This document shows positions 27,218-36,787 of a stretch of 64,000 nt of DNA, piece after piece; the first letter of the stretch is position 1; every line of letters begins with the position of its first letter. The DNA is from an uncultured Prevotellaceae bacterium (GTDB lineage: Bacteria; Bacteroidota; Bacteroidia; Bacteroidales; Bacteroidaceae). The notes beneath the pieces were generated by a model that was not told the origin of the DNA, did not search any database, and saw only the letters and a program-made list of their open reading frames with translations. Made by a program: the position numbers and the translations under genes. The stretch lies in assembly GCA_900319225.1 (NCBI GenBank), contig ONNV01000010.1:62001-126000 (forward strand), in the 5' to 3' direction.

Positions 27218-27939
27218 CAGATTATCTTTTCATAGCGTTGCTTACCGTAGGAGCCAGTTTCGTGGAGCGTACCACAGGATTCGGGTTCGGGATATTCATC
27301 ATGACGGTCCTACCGTTCCTGATGCCGTCATACGGTGAGGCTACGACACTGTCCGGATTGTTGGCGCTCACTACAACCCTGATCATATGCAGCAGGATGT
27401 GGAAACTGATTATCTGGAAGCATCTGTGGCCCATTCTTATTACATTCATCGTGGTTTCAGGTGGAGCGGTATTTATGCTTTCGCGTATGCAGATACGCTC
27501 GCTTACCATGTCGCTTGGCATCATCCTTATCCTGATAAGCATCTATTTCCTCTCTCTTGGAGGCAAGATTCGCATAAAACCTACGGTGAAAGCGCAGATA
27601 ATCACCGGCAGCCTGAGCGGACTCATGGGAGGTTTCTTTGGCATGCAGGGACCGCCGGCAGTGCTATACTTCATATCCTCCGAGAAGGATAAGGACCATT
27701 ACATGGCCATCATCTCCATGTATTTCTGCCTGGGTAATCTGGCTATGACATTTTTCCGTGCAGGCAGCGGATTCCTCACCTTGTCCGTTTGCAAGGCCTA
27801 CGTAGCAGGTATTGCGGGAGTCTTTCTGGGAACTTACATCGGAACCAAGGTCTTTGAACGTATTCCTGCGCAGGTGTTCCGCTACGTGGTCTATGCCTAT
27901 ATAGGAATCTGCGGCATAATCATCCTTTCAACTATGTAA
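27214..27939 (+). CDS. TauE/SafE-family membrane transporter
   Basis: A 241-residue membrane protein with seven to eight hydrophobic segments, matching the TauE/SafE (DUF81) family of putative sulfite/organosulfur exporters. Diagnostic features are the paired repeat motifs: FVERTTGFGFGIFIMTVLPFL in the first half and GSLSGLMGGFFGMQGPPAVLY in the second. The substrate is not known. ATG overlaps the EamA stop (ATGA), so the two transporters are translationally coupled. Confidence 0.85.
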   Translation: MTDYLFIALLTVGASFVERTTGFGFGIFIMTVLPFLMPSYGEATTLSGLLALTTTLIICSRMWKLIIWKHLWPILITFIVVSGGAVFMLSRMQIRSLTMSLGIILILISIYFLSLGGKIRIKPTVKAQIITGSLSGLMGGFFGMQGPPAVLYFISSEKDKDHYMAIISMYFCLGNLAMTFFRAGSGFLTLSVCKAYVAGIAGVFLGTYIGTKVFERIPAQVFRYVVYAYIGICGIIILSTM

Positions 27940-27957
27940 TAACCAATAATCAGTAAT

Positions 27958-29139
27958 ATGAGAAAGTTGCTTAATTCAGTCCTTGTATCTATTATGTTTG
28001 CGTTAATTGCCTGTAAGGGCAGTGTCTCTGTGGATAGTCCGGAGGCGGAGACAATCCTCTATGATCCCGACAGTACCGCGGTATTGAAAGTGGATGATGT
28101 CTTGGAGCTTACCAGAGTGATCCAGTTGGAGACCGCCGGTCCCTCCAGCATGATAGGTGAAATTTACCAGTTGGCCTATACCAATGGTGTTTTTGTCGTC
28201 TTTGATATGAGTAATAAAGCCGTGAAGATATTCGATGAAAACGGTAAATTCGTAAGAAATATATCATCACACGGCAATGGCCCTAAAGAGTATCTTGATA
28301 TCCGTAGCATATGCATCACACCCAACGGCAATATTGCCATTGTCGATGATATGAAAAAGAGGATTACGGAGTTTACGGTCGACGGCAAATACGTATCCGA
28401 TTTTTCTATCCAAGGCTATCCTCACGGTGTTGAATACCTGAACAATGACACCCTTGTATATGAATCTGCTTGTGACATATCAGCTGATGACGACAGGATA
28501 AACGCCAGTGAGATATATATAGCTGACCGCAAGGGTGAGATAATAGGATGTTTCGGTGAAGACATGTATTTTAAGACACGCAGGAGTGATTATGGTATGT
28601 CCAGACGCCTGCTTTACAGGTATTGCGGCACAGTCTTCTTTACGTTGCTGGAGAACAACATAATCTACAAAATGAACGATGACGGTACAGCGGTTCCCAA
28701 GTATAACCTTCAGCTGCGTCCCAAAAACCTGGTTCCTATGTGGGATAAGGAGTATCACACAGAGGATGATATCATGAATTGGATGACAAACTTTTTTGAA
28801 CAGCCCAACTTTGGCGGAGCCTTTATAGAGTTTGAGGATTACTCAATTGTAAGATATACCGATCATTATCATTATCTGCCGATGTTGGTATATGACCATA
28901 GGAAAAAGCAGACTTTTGCGGTCGATGAAACCGGAGATGACGGTGTATTCAGGTCATTTTTCAATTTCTCATGTGCTGTCATGGATGATGGGCACAGCAT
29001 TGCATGCTGGGTAAGTCCGGATGTAATCCGTAGTTTTCTGCAGTATGGAAGGATTCCTGATAATGAACTGTTCCGAAAGGCAGTCAGTGAGATGGATGAA
29101 GAGTCGAACCCAATTCTTCTGGTGTTCACTTTCAAATAA
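27958..29139 (+). CDS. 6-bladed beta-propeller lipoprotein
   Basis: A 393-residue exported protein starting MRKLLNSVLVSIMFALIACKG, with a lipobox LIAC and Cys19 as the probable anchor. The mature part contains six propeller-type blades. NGVFVVFDMSNKAVKIFDENGKFVRNIS and NGNIAIVDDMKKRITEFTVDGKY show the NHL-like pattern of the 6-bladed beta-propeller family found in multiple copies in Bacteroidales. Probably a periplasmic or surface binding protein; ligand unknown. Starts 18 bases after the TauE-like gene and ends at a strong bidirectional terminator. Confidence 0.82.
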   Translation: MRKLLNSVLVSIMFALIACKGSVSVDSPEAETILYDPDSTAVLKVDDVLELTRVIQLETAGPSSMIGEIYQLAYTNGVFVVFDMSNKAVKIFDENGKFVRNISSHGNGPKEYLDIRSICITPNGNIAIVDDMKKRITEFTVDGKYVSDFSIQGYPHGVEYLNNDTLVYESACDISADDDRINASEIYIADRKGEIIGCFGEDMYFKTRRSDYGMSRRLLYRYCGTVFFTLLENNIIYKMNDDGTAVPKYNLQLRPKNLVPMWDKEYHTEDDIMNWMTNFFEQPNFGGAFIEFEDYSIVRYTDHYHYLPMLVYDHRKKQTFAVDETGDDGVFRSFFNFSCAVMDDGHSIACWVSPDVIRSFLQYGRIPDNELFRKAVSEMDEESNPILLVFTFK

Positions 29140-29145
29140 AAAAAT

Positions 29146-29179
29146 CGTGGTGGAATAGCCCATTCCACCACGTTTTTTT
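29146..29179. terminator. Bidirectional intrinsic terminator
   Basis: An 11-base perfect stem CGTGGTGGAAT/ATTCCACCACG, flanked by an A run on the left and seven Ts on the right. It serves the propeller lipoprotein (+) and the first PAP2 gene (-). Confidence 0.9.
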
Positions 29180-29193
29180 ATCAGTCAGTCTTG

Positions 29194-30594
29194 TCATTTC
29201 CTTTTCTTCTTGCCTTTGGCAGGAGGATTAAGCTCATCCTTGGCGGCCTGCAGGAGTTGCTTGAATTCAGGCATGGTATGCAGGTGAGCCAGTGTGGCCG
29301 ATGCCCACAGACGGGCGGTCTGGACATCGGTGGGGTAGTTGTAACCGGCAATGACGCGGCTGCGACCGTACTCGAATCCGCGACCCAGTATATCGTTGGC
29401 TGCCTCGCGCGGTCCTATTTCAACCAGCAGCAGGGCCATTCCCCAGCCTATCTCCGAGTGTGTTGAAGGATAACTTGTTGTCTCTTTCAATGAATCCTCA
29501 AACTCAGTGATCAGTGTCTTGTTCCTGCGGGGATTGAGTCTCACGTAAGGGCGCTCGCGGAAAGCGGTGCTTCCCAATTCACCGGCGGTTTTGATGAGAT
29601 TCTCCCTTGTGTAATCAAGCAGAGCGGCAATGGCCGGATTTGATTCACGGCTTATCTCAAACGCGGGAGTGCTGAATGTCTTCATCATGGCATCCACGCT
29701 GTTGTCGGCATCGGCCTTGGCCTGCTCGCCGCGCTCGGTCTCTCTTTCGGGCAGGGTCTCGTAGTATTTTATGATGTCGCCGTAGAAACGGTGGCTCTCC
29801 TCGGTAATGGGTCCGTCAAATACCTTGGATCCATCGGGGAATCCCTCGGTCTGGCTTACATTCTTGATACCCTTTATCTTGCAGTACTCCTTACGGGCTG
29901 CCTCCAGGTCTTTCTGGAAATAGGGGCTGGCATGCATAACTGCCACTGCGGTGGTGCCACACAGATATCCGGCGTCCACATCACTCTGGTAGTGTGCTCC
30001 TACAATCGTCCTGCTCTCGCCGTACTGGTATCCGCTGCGCAGCAGTGTGTCCTGCAGCTCAGGAACCATCTCGGCAAGAACCAGGGCGGTTGACCAGCCA
30101 AGTGATGTATGTCCCGACGGATATGATCCGTTGAAACGGAGCTCGCGCTCATTGTCAAAACGTCCCCATGTGTGCTCGTTGTACTGGGCAAACGGGCGGG
30201 TACGCATATACTTGCGCTTGGCATTGTGGGTACTCAGGTTCTCGGTCCACAGTACGTTATAGAGCAATCTGTAGATGGCAGGAGTCTTCTCCTTGCTTAT
30301 CTCAAAGCCAAGGGTTCCCTGATGTACTCTGATCATTCCGCCTATGCCCCACTGTGAGTCATCGTTGGCCTGCTGGCCACGTTCTGTAGGACGTATGGTC
30401 TTACCCCACTGCCACTGGGCAAAGTCATCGGCGTAAGTGGTGCTGGTCATCTCCGGTGGTGGCGGCAGATAGATGCCGGCATCGGGCATATCCTCAATGA
30501 ACACATAAACGGTATCCTTGTCCGTCTGGGCATAACTTATGCCCCAAAATAGCGCAGCGGATAGTGTAGCGCAGATTCTCTTGTACAGTTTCAT
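29194..30594 (-). CDS. Exported double-domain PAP2/acid phosphatase-like protein, second half degenerate
   Basis: A 466-residue protein with a signal peptide ending SYAQ. The N-terminal half is a class A acid phosphatase/PAP2 unit with all three motifs: K-RKYMRT-RP, SYPSGHTSLGW and SRTIVGAHYQSD. The C-terminal half repeats the fold but is altered: PSTH replaces PSGH and the catalytic histidine of the third motif is Asn (SRVIAGYNYPTD). The first half probably hydrolyses phosphomonoesters or lipid phosphates in the periplasm; the second is likely structural. Paralogous to the gene at 35334. Probably co-transcribed with the rhodanese-metallohydrolase gene 21 bases upstream. Confidence 0.85.
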   Translation of the reverse strand: MKLYKRICATLSAALFWGISYAQTDKDTVYVFIEDMPDAGIYLPPPPEMTSTTYADDFAQWQWGKTIRPTERGQQANDDSQWGIGGMIRVHQGTLGFEISKEKTPAIYRLLYNVLWTENLSTHNAKRKYMRTRPFAQYNEHTWGRFDNERELRFNGSYPSGHTSLGWSTALVLAEMVPELQDTLLRSGYQYGESRTIVGAHYQSDVDAGYLCGTTAVAVMHASPYFQKDLEAARKEYCKIKGIKNVSQTEGFPDGSKVFDGPITEESHRFYGDIIKYYETLPERETERGEQAKADADNSVDAMMKTFSTPAFEISRESNPAIAALLDYTRENLIKTAGELGSTAFRERPYVRLNPRRNKTLITEFEDSLKETTSYPSTHSEIGWGMALLLVEIGPREAANDILGRGFEYGRSRVIAGYNYPTDVQTARLWASATLAHLHTMPEFKQLLQAAKDELNPPAKGKKKRK

Positions 30595-30615
30595 TTGTAT
30601 TGTCGGTTTTCTGGT

Positions 30616-31665
30616 TTATTGCATGTTTCTCAGTCTCACGTCTATGCCGGGAAGCATTGACGGCAGTTGCTGCAGGTCTGTCTGTCCAAAATGGTACGGA
30701 ATCAGGACCTTGGGCTTTATGACATTGGCTGCATTCACGCACTGCTCAACAGTCATGGTATAGGGCTGGTTTACAGGCAGGAAAGCCACATCTATATCTT
30801 TTATATCGGCCATTTCCGGTATATCCTCTGTATCTCCGGCCACATAGATACGCAATCCGCCCGGGAATGTGAGAATGTAACCGTTGCCATTGCCTTTGGG
30901 ATGGAATTGCTCGCGTCCGGCAGTAGTGTTGTACGCAGGTACCACATCAAGCTTGATGCCCTGTACCAGATCAGCTTTCTCATAGTTGGCAATGGACTTG
31001 CCCATACCTATCTGACCTTGTGACTTGGCATTGAGCAGCAGTATCGTATTGTCCGATGAAAGCGCGGTGATTGCGTTCCTGTCAAGGTGGTCACCATGCT
31101 CATGTGTTACAAGTACCGCATCGGCCTTGGGGAACTGGGTCGCATAGTCGGTGTTCTTGCCGTAACCGCTTACAGGGTCAAAATGAATGGTAGCTCCCTT
31201 GTATGATACAGCCAGGGTTCCGTGTTTGATAAGAGTGATGATTACGGGCTCACCTTTATCCATGAAACACTCAACCTCATATGTGCTTACGGGCTTGCCG
31301 GCCTCTGACCAGCCCATGAATCCGTTCTCAAGGTTGATTACCTTGTACCCGGCCTCTGTAAGAGCGGCCGATGCCTCAGCACTGCGTTTGCCGCTGCGGC
31401 AATAGACGGCAAGTGTAAGGTCCTTGCTGAATCTGGAATTGATTTCATCGATGAAACCGTCCTTTTGCCAATCTATATTGATTGCATTGAGCAGATGTCC
31501 TTCGGCATATTCCTGAGCTGAGCGGACGTCTATAAGACAGGTACCCTGAGCGTAAGCAGCCTGCTGGAACTGATCGGGGTTGGTATCTGTCCAGGCATTC
31601 AGGTTACATGAAAACAGCCCCAAAACTGACATAAACATTAATGAAAGGCTAGTCATTGTTCTCAT
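30616..31665 (-). CDS. Exported rhodanese domain fused to a metallo-beta-lactamase-fold hydrolase
   Basis: A 349-residue protein from the chosen start MRTMTSLSLMFMSVLGLFSC, a lipoprotein-type signal with Cys at the lipobox; an upstream in-frame start at 31689 adds eight residues. Residues about 30-120 are a rhodanese domain with the active-site loop YCRSGKRSAEA, so Cys is present for persulfide chemistry. Residues about 140-349 are an UlaG-like metallo-beta-lactamase fold with THEHGDHLD, the HxHxDH metal site, and a later AGDTEDIPEM. The combination recalls persulfide dioxygenase-rhodanese fusions, but domain order and exported location differ, and the metallohydrolase is of the UlaG-like class. 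Function unknown. Confidence 0.8.
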   Translation of the reverse strand: MRTMTSLSLMFMSVLGLFSCNLNAWTDTNPDQFQQAAYAQGTCLIDVRSAQEYAEGHLLNAINIDWQKDGFIDEINSRFSKDLTLAVYCRSGKRSAEASAALTEAGYKVINLENGFMGWSEAGKPVSTYEVECFMDKGEPVIITLIKHGTLAVSYKGATIHFDPVSGYGKNTDYATQFPKADAVLVTHEHGDHLDRNAITALSSDNTILLLNAKSQGQIGMGKSIANYEKADLVQGIKLDVVPAYNTTAGREQFHPKGNGNGYILTFPGGLRIYVAGDTEDIPEMADIKDIDVAFLPVNQPYTMTVEQCVNAANVIKPKVLIPYHFGQTDLQQLPSMLPGIDVRLRNMQ

Positions 31666-31759
31666 CTTAAAAGGTTTTGTAGGCTGCAAATATAGTCAAA
31701 AACAGTTTGAATGGGGAATTATATGGCCGGAGTATGGGAGATTAATACATATTTATGAG

Positions 31760-31767
31760 TATATTTG
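31760..31767 (+). promoter_or_regulatory. -7 promoter box for the fumarate reductase operon
   Basis: TATATTTG matches TAnnTTTG exactly and ends 62 bases before the ATG at 31830. It lies inside the possible upstream extension of the frame to 31755, which argues for the later start. Confidence 0.6.
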
Positions 31768-31829
31768 CACGTTTTTACGCTTCTGCGCACGCGAGAGAAA
31801 TTATTAATTCTATAACAAACTTAAATTTT

Positions 31830-32513
31830 ATGTGGTTAATTGATTCTTCAATCGGACGTAAGGTAGTGATGAGCGTGACCGGTGCCGCTCTGATCCTGTT
31901 CCTCACATTCCACATGGCAATGAACTGCGCGGCTCTCTTTTCGGCCGAAGCATACAATGCCATCTGCGAATTCCTGGGAGCTAACTGGTATGCACTGGTA
32001 GGTACAGCTGGTCTGGCCGTACTTATGGTCCTGCACTTTGTCTTTGCTTTCTGGCTGACAATCCAGAACCGCAAGGCACGCGGAAACGTAAGATACGCCG
32101 TTTCTGAGAGACCCAAATCTGTAGAGTGGGCTTCACAGAACATGCTGGTGCTGGGTATCATCGTGTTTGTAGGTCTGCTGGTGCATTTTGCCAACTTCTG
32201 GTCAAAGATGCAGCTTCAGGAACTGATGGACACACAGGCTATCGTAAACGGTGTGGCTGTTGCACCCACAGACGGTGCCGCTCTTATCGAGTACACATTC
32301 TCACAGTGGTACTTTGTGCTTATCTACACCGTTTGGCTTGCTGCTCTCTGGTTCCATCTTTCACACGGATTCTGGAGCATGTTCCAGACTATAGGTTGGA
32401 GCGGCAGCAAATGGCAGCGCCGCTGGCAGGTTATCGGTAACATCTACGTTACACTGGTAATCCTTGGTTTCCTGAGCGTAGTTTATTTCTACTTCTTCAA
32501 GAGCCTTTGTTAA
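31830..32513 (+). CDS. frdC: Fumarate reductase/succinate dehydrogenase cytochrome b subunit
   Basis: A 227-residue membrane anchor with five hydrophobic helices, of the single-subunit diheme type found in Wolinella and Bacteroidales. It opens MWLIDSSIGRKVVMSVTGAAL and contains the histidines expected to ligate heme b (FLTFHMAMN, VLHFVFAF, VHFANFW, WFHLSHGFWSMF). It passes electrons between menaquinol and the FrdAB dimer. The reading frame is open to 31755, but the -7 promoter box overlaps that region and the conserved protein begins at 31830. frdA follows 19 bases downstream. Confidence 0.93.
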   Translation: MWLIDSSIGRKVVMSVTGAALILFLTFHMAMNCAALFSAEAYNAICEFLGANWYALVGTAGLAVLMVLHFVFAFWLTIQNRKARGNVRYAVSERPKSVEWASQNMLVLGIIVFVGLLVHFANFWSKMQLQELMDTQAIVNGVAVAPTDGAALIEYTFSQWYFVLIYTVWLAALWFHLSHGFWSMFQTIGWSGSKWQRRWQVIGNIYVTLVILGFLSVVYFYFFKSLC

Positions 32514-32532
32514 ACCGTAAAAGTATTTGAAT

Positions 32533-34491
32533 ATGGCTACTATAGATTCAAAAATTCCCGAAGGCCCGTTGGCTGAAAAATGGTCCAACTACAAGGCTCA
32601 TCAGAAACTTGTCAACCCCGCTAACAAGCGTAAGCTTGACATCATCGTTGTAGGTTCAGGTCTGGCCGGCGCATCTGCTGCCGCCACACTCGGTGACCTT
32701 GGTTTCAAGGTAAAGTGCTTCTGCATCCAGGATTCACCCCGCCGTGCACACTCAATCGCCGCACAGGGTGGTATCAACGCCGCCAAGAACTACCAGAACG
32801 ACGGTGACTCAGTATACCGTCTTTTCTATGATACAATCAAGGGTGGTGACTACCGTTCACGTGAGGCCAACGTTTACCGTCTGGCTGAGGTATCAAACAA
32901 TATCATAGACCAGTGCGTTGCACAGGGCGTACCTTTTGCCCGTGAGTACGGCGGCACTCTGGCCAACCGTTCATTCGGTGGTGCTCAGGTATCGCGTACA
33001 TTCTATGCCCGCGGTCAAACCGGTCAGCAGCTGCTTCTGGGTGCCTACTCAGCTCTGAGCTATCAGGTTCAGCAGGGTAACGTAGAGCTGTTTACCCGCT
33101 GCGAGATGCTTGACCTGGTTATGATCAAGGACGATGAGGGTAAGGAGCGCGCACGCGGTATCATCTACCGTGACCTGGTTTCAGGTGAGATCAAGCGTTG
33201 CTCAGCCCACGCCGTGGTTATCGGCACCGGCGGTTACGGAAACACCTACTTCCTGTCAACCAACGCCATGGGCAGTAACGGATCGGCCGCTATGCAGTGC
33301 TACCGCAAGGGTGCATGGTTTGCCAACCCTGCATTTGCTCAGATCCACCCCACATGTATTCCCGTACATGGTGACAAGCAGTCAAAGCTGACACTGATGT
33401 CAGAGTCTCTGCGTAACGACGGACGTATCTGGGTTCCCAAGAAGCTTGAGGATGCCAAGAAACTCCAGAAGGGTGAGCTCAATCCTAACGATATACCCGA
33501 TGAGGACCGCGACTTCTATCTGGAGCGCCGCTATCCCGCATTCGGTAACTTGGTACCGCGTGACGTTGCTTCACGTGCCGCCAAGGAGCGTTGCGACAAG
33601 GGCTTTGGCGTAAACAACACCGGTCTTGCCGTATTCCTTGACTTCAAGTACGCTATCCAGCGTCTTGGCAAGAAGGCAGTTGCTGACAAGTACGGTAACC
33701 TGTTTGATATGTATGAGGAGATCACCGATGTCAATCCGTATGAGAATCCTATGATGATATTCCCCGCCATCCACTACACAATGGGTGGTATCTGGGTTGA
33801 CTATGAGCTGCAGACCTCTATCCCCGGTCTGTTTGCAATCGGTGAGTGCAACTTCTCAGATCACGGTGCTAACCGTCTGGGTGCATCTGCTCTTATGCAG
33901 GGTCTTGCCGACGGTTACTTTGTACTCCCCTACACCATCCAGAACTATCTGGCTGACCAGATCCAGGTTCCGCGTTTCAGCACAGACCTGCCTGAGTTCG
34001 ATGCCGCTGAGAAGGCTGTAAAGGAGAAGATCGCCAAGATCATGAGCATTAACGGTAAGCGCTCAGTTGATTCTATCCATAAGGAGCTTGGTCACATCAT
34101 GTGGGAGTATGTAGGTATGGGACGTACAGAGGAGTCACTCAAGACCGCTCTCCAGAAACTGGATGAGGTTGAGAAGACCTTCTGGTCAGATCTGCGTGTT
34201 CCTGGTGATGCCCATACACTTAATGTTGAGCTTGAGAAAGCCCTGCGTCTGCTTGACTTCATCGAGATTGGCAAGCTGATGGCTTATGACGGTCTTAACC
34301 GTGAGGAGTCATGCGGCGGTCACTTCCGCGAGGAGCATCAGACACCCGAGGGTGAGGCACTGCGTCATGATGACAAGTTCTCATACGTAGCCTGCTGGAA
34401 CTATCAGGGTGAGGGTAAGGCACCTGAGCTGCTCAAGGAGCCTCTCAACTATGAGTACATTAAGGTTCAGACCCGTAATTACAAGAACTGA
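32533..34491 (+). CDS. frdA: Fumarate reductase/succinate dehydrogenase flavoprotein subunit
   Basis: A 652-residue catalytic subunit with covalent FAD, interconverting fumarate and succinate; in a fermenting Bacteroidales it mainly reduces fumarate. It shows the dinucleotide-binding motif [19 protein letters not shown] near 40-58, the FAD-attachment segment [17 protein letters not shown] and active-site regions HPTCIP and [20 protein letters not shown] at 32533 is chosen over an in-frame TTG at 32527. Codons are strongly biased to GGT, CGT and AAG, indicating high expression. Lies between the cytochrome and iron-sulfur subunits. Confidence 0.97.
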   Translation: MATIDSKIPEGPLAEKWSNYKAHQKLVNPANKRKLDIIVVGSGLAGASAAATLGDLGFKVKCFCIQDSPRRAHSIAAQGGINAAKNYQNDGDSVYRLFYDTIKGGDYRSREANVYRLAEVSNNIIDQCVAQGVPFAREYGGTLANRSFGGAQVSRTFYARGQTGQQLLLGAYSALSYQVQQGNVELFTRCEMLDLVMIKDDEGKERARGIIYRDLVSGEIKRCSAHAVVIGTGGYGNTYFLSTNAMGSNGSAAMQCYRKGAWFANPAFAQIHPTCIPVHGDKQSKLTLMSESLRNDGRIWVPKKLEDAKKLQKGELNPNDIPDEDRDFYLERRYPAFGNLVPRDVASRAAKERCDKGFGVNNTGLAVFLDFKYAIQRLGKKAVADKYGNLFDMYEEITDVNPYENPMMIFPAIHYTMGGIWVDYELQTSIPGLFAIGECNFSDHGANRLGASALMQGLADGYFVLPYTIQNYLADQIQVPRFSTDLPEFDAAEKAVKEKIAKIMSINGKRSVDSIHKELGHIMWEYVGMGRTEESLKTALQKLDEVEKTFWSDLRVPGDAHTLNVELEKALRLLDFIEIGKLMAYDGLNREESCGGHFREEHQTPEGEALRHDDKFSYVACWNYQGEGKAPELLKEPLNYEYIKVQTRNYKN

Positions 34492-34508
34492 TTAAATTAA
34501 GCATCACT

Positions 34509-35264
34509 ATGGAAAAGAATATAAGCTTCAAACTGAAAATATGGCGCCAGAGAGGTCCTAAAGAGAAGGGCCAGTTCAAGGTGTATGAAATGAAGGATAT
34601 CCCCACCGATACCTCATTCCTTGAGATGCTTGACATTCTGAACGAGCAGCTCATCAATGCAGGTGAGGAACCCGTGGTATTTGACCATGACTGCCGCGAG
34701 GGTATCTGCGGTATGTGCTCACTCTACATTAACGGACATCCGCACGGACCTGCCACAGGTGCTACCACCTGCCAGCTCTACATGCGCCGTTTCAAGGATG
34801 GTGACACAATCACCGTTGAGCCGTGGCGTTCAGCCGGTTTCCCGGTAATCCGTGACCTGATGGTTGACCGTCGTGCATATGACAAGATCATGCAGGCCGG
34901 TGGTTACGTATCAATCAACACCGGTGGTGTACCAGATGCCAATGCAATTCCTATCTCAAAGGAGAAGGCAGACCTGGCTATGGATGCAGCATCATGCATC
35001 GGTTGCGGTGCCTGCGTTGCAGCCTGCAAGAACGGTTCAGCAATGCTGTTTGTAAGTGCCAAGGTTAGCCAGCTGGCTCTGCTTCCGCAGGGTCAGGTTG
35101 AGGCTGCCCGCCGCGCCAAGGCCATGCTCTCCAAGATGGATGAGCTTGGTTTCGGTAACTGCACCAACACCCGCGCCTGCGAGGCCGAGTGCCCCAAGTG
35201 CATCAGCATCAGCAATATCGCCCGCCTGAACCGCGAGTTCATCGCAGCCAAGCTGAGCGACTGA
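34509..35264 (+). CDS. frdB: Fumarate reductase/succinate dehydrogenase iron-sulfur subunit
   Basis: A 251-residue electron-transfer subunit with three clusters. The [2Fe-2S] ligands are in [16 protein letters not shown], the [4Fe-4S] motif is [11 protein letters not shown], and the [3Fe-4S] motif is in [14 protein letters not shown]. It links FrdA to the cytochrome b anchor. It starts 17 bases after frdA and the operon ends at a strong terminator 23 bases downstream. Biased, high-expression codon use as in frdA. Confidence 0.97.
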   Translation: MEKNISFKLKIWRQRGPKEKGQFKVYEMKDIPTDTSFLEMLDILNEQLINAGEEPVVFDHDCREGICGMCSLYINGHPHGPATGATTCQLYMRRFKDGDTITVEPWRSAGFPVIRDLMVDRRAYDKIMQAGGYVSINTGGVPDANAIPISKEKADLAMDAASCIGCGACVAACKNGSAMLFVSAKVSQLALLPQGQVEAARRAKAMLSKMDELGFGNCTNTRACEAECPKCISISNIARLNREFIAAKLSD

Positions 35265-35287
35265 TTGTATCAGCCCAATAACCAAAA

Positions 35288-35322
35288 CCGTGGTGAAAAA
35301 CGCCTTTTCACCACGGTTTTTT
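35288..35322 (+). terminator. Intrinsic terminator of the fumarate reductase operon
   Basis: A 12-base perfect stem CCGTGGTGAAAA/TTTTCACCACGG with a 5-base loop and six Ts. The next gene starts 12 bases downstream at 35334, leaving almost no room for its own promoter, so it may rely on read-through. Confidence 0.92.
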
Positions 35323-35333
35323 AATAAAAGCCT

Positions 35334-36713
35334 ATGAGAACGACTACACGCATATTCCTGACATCATTGTTGGTGCTCTGTCACTTCCAATGGGGTTACT
35401 CACAGTTTCCACAGAGAGGGTTCGGGGTCAGTCTTTATCTGGAGAGAGATAAACAGCCGGATGGCGGTATATTCCTGCCGGCACCTCCCGATACCTGTGA
35501 CGTTGAGTATTATGATGATTTTGTACAGTGGCAGTGGGGCAAGACTGTCCGTTTTACGGAGCGCGGAGAGAGAGCCAGTATTGAGTCGCAGTCAAGTACT
35601 GCCGTGATGGCCGGGATATTCTCCGAGGCGCTGGATTTTAAGATAAGCCGCACGGAGACTCCTGCCATATACAACCTGATATCTCGCAGCTATCATACGG
35701 CCGAGCAGACCTCCAAGAATCCCAAGGAGAAATATATGCGCATACGTCCGGTAATCCGGTTCAATGAGATTCCCACCGGACAGGCTGATGATCTGGAAAG
35801 CCTGCGTACAAGCGGTTCTTATCCGTCGGGCCATACAACGCGTGGAATGGCTACCGCCCTGGTACTTGCCGAGATGGTTCCTGAGTATCAGGATACCATA
35901 CTGCGCCGTGGCTTTGAGTACGGCGAGAGCCGCGTAATAGTCTCTGCCCACTATCAGAGCGATGTCAATGCCGGTTACATGTGTGCATCGGCCGTAGTGG
36001 CCGCCATGCACTCCGTGCCGGATTTCAAGGCCGATATGGAGGCTGCCCGTGCGGAGTATTATGAAAAGAGCGGACGCAAGCCTGCCACGGCAGACGTTTT
36101 GCCAGACGGCCGCCGTATCCTGTCCGAACCGGTTGATACCGCAAGTTTCCGTTATTACGGAGATGTCGCCCAGTATATGGAGGCAAAAGGCAAGCGTGCA
36201 ACCGGGCGTGGAGAGCAGGCTAAGGCCGATGCTGACTGCAGCCTGGATGCTCTCATTAAGGTTTTCTCCGGTGCTTTGGGTATAAAGATTGATGCAAAAT
36301 CCGCACCCAAGCTTACTGCGCTTATAACTGAGACGCGTAACGCCATGCAGGCTAATGCTGCCGCTCTGGCGGCATCGGCTAAGTTCCGTAAACGCCCCTA
36401 CGTACAGTTGGGAGAGGATCCGTTTGCAGGTGTCTATGACAGTAAGACATCATCATATCCATCGGTGGAATCAGAGATTTGCTGGGGTGTAGGACTTGTG
36501 CTTACAGAGCTTGCACCCGGAAGGGCAAATGATCTCCTGACAGCCGGATTCCGTATGGGAGAGAGCGGCATCATTACCGGTCAGCACTGGGCTACCGATA
36601 TCATAGCCGCACGTATAATGGCTGCGGCTACGGTTGCTCACCTCAACTCCGTTTACTCATTCAGCAAACTGCTTGATGAGGCCCGCGCAGAGTATAGCTC
36701 CTTTACCTATTGA
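35334..36713 (+). CDS. Second exported double-domain PAP2/acid phosphatase-like protein
   Basis: A 459-residue paralogue of the 29194-30594 product, with a signal peptide ending GYSQ. The first half is complete: K-EKYMRI-RP, SYPSGHTTRGM and SRVIVSAHYQSD. The second half is degenerate in a different way: PSVE replaces PSGH and Gly replaces the arginine of the third motif (SGIITGQHWATD), whereas here its histidine is kept. Both paralogues share the opening pattern PDGGIFLPAPPD...DFVQWQWGKT. A periplasmic phosphatase is inferred. It follows the fumarate reductase terminator by only 12 bases and ends at a bidirectional terminator. Confidence 0.83.
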   Translation: MRTTTRIFLTSLLVLCHFQWGYSQFPQRGFGVSLYLERDKQPDGGIFLPAPPDTCDVEYYDDFVQWQWGKTVRFTERGERASIESQSSTAVMAGIFSEALDFKISRTETPAIYNLISRSYHTAEQTSKNPKEKYMRIRPVIRFNEIPTGQADDLESLRTSGSYPSGHTTRGMATALVLAEMVPEYQDTILRRGFEYGESRVIVSAHYQSDVNAGYMCASAVVAAMHSVPDFKADMEAARAEYYEKSGRKPATADVLPDGRRILSEPVDTASFRYYGDVAQYMEAKGKRATGRGEQAKADADCSLDALIKVFSGALGIKIDAKSAPKLTALITETRNAMQANAAALAASAKFRKRPYVQLGEDPFAGVYDSKTSSYPSVESEICWGVGLVLTELAPGRANDLLTAGFRMGESGIITGQHWATDIIAARIMAAATVAHLNSVYSFSKLLDEARAEYSSFTY

Positions 36714-36735
36714 TATCTGAATAAGGATAATAAAA

Positions 36736-36776
36736 GAGAGGCCGGCTAAAACAATCTTAGCCGGTCTCTCTTTTTT
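36736..36776. terminator. Bidirectional intrinsic terminator
   Basis: GAGAGGCCGGCTAA pairs with TTAGCCGGTCTCTC (14 pairs, one G-T) and is followed by six Ts, with an A-rich stretch on the other side. It separates the second PAP2 gene from the convergent DUF2795 gene. Confidence 0.88.
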
Positions 36777-36787
36777 ATGGTTATTGC

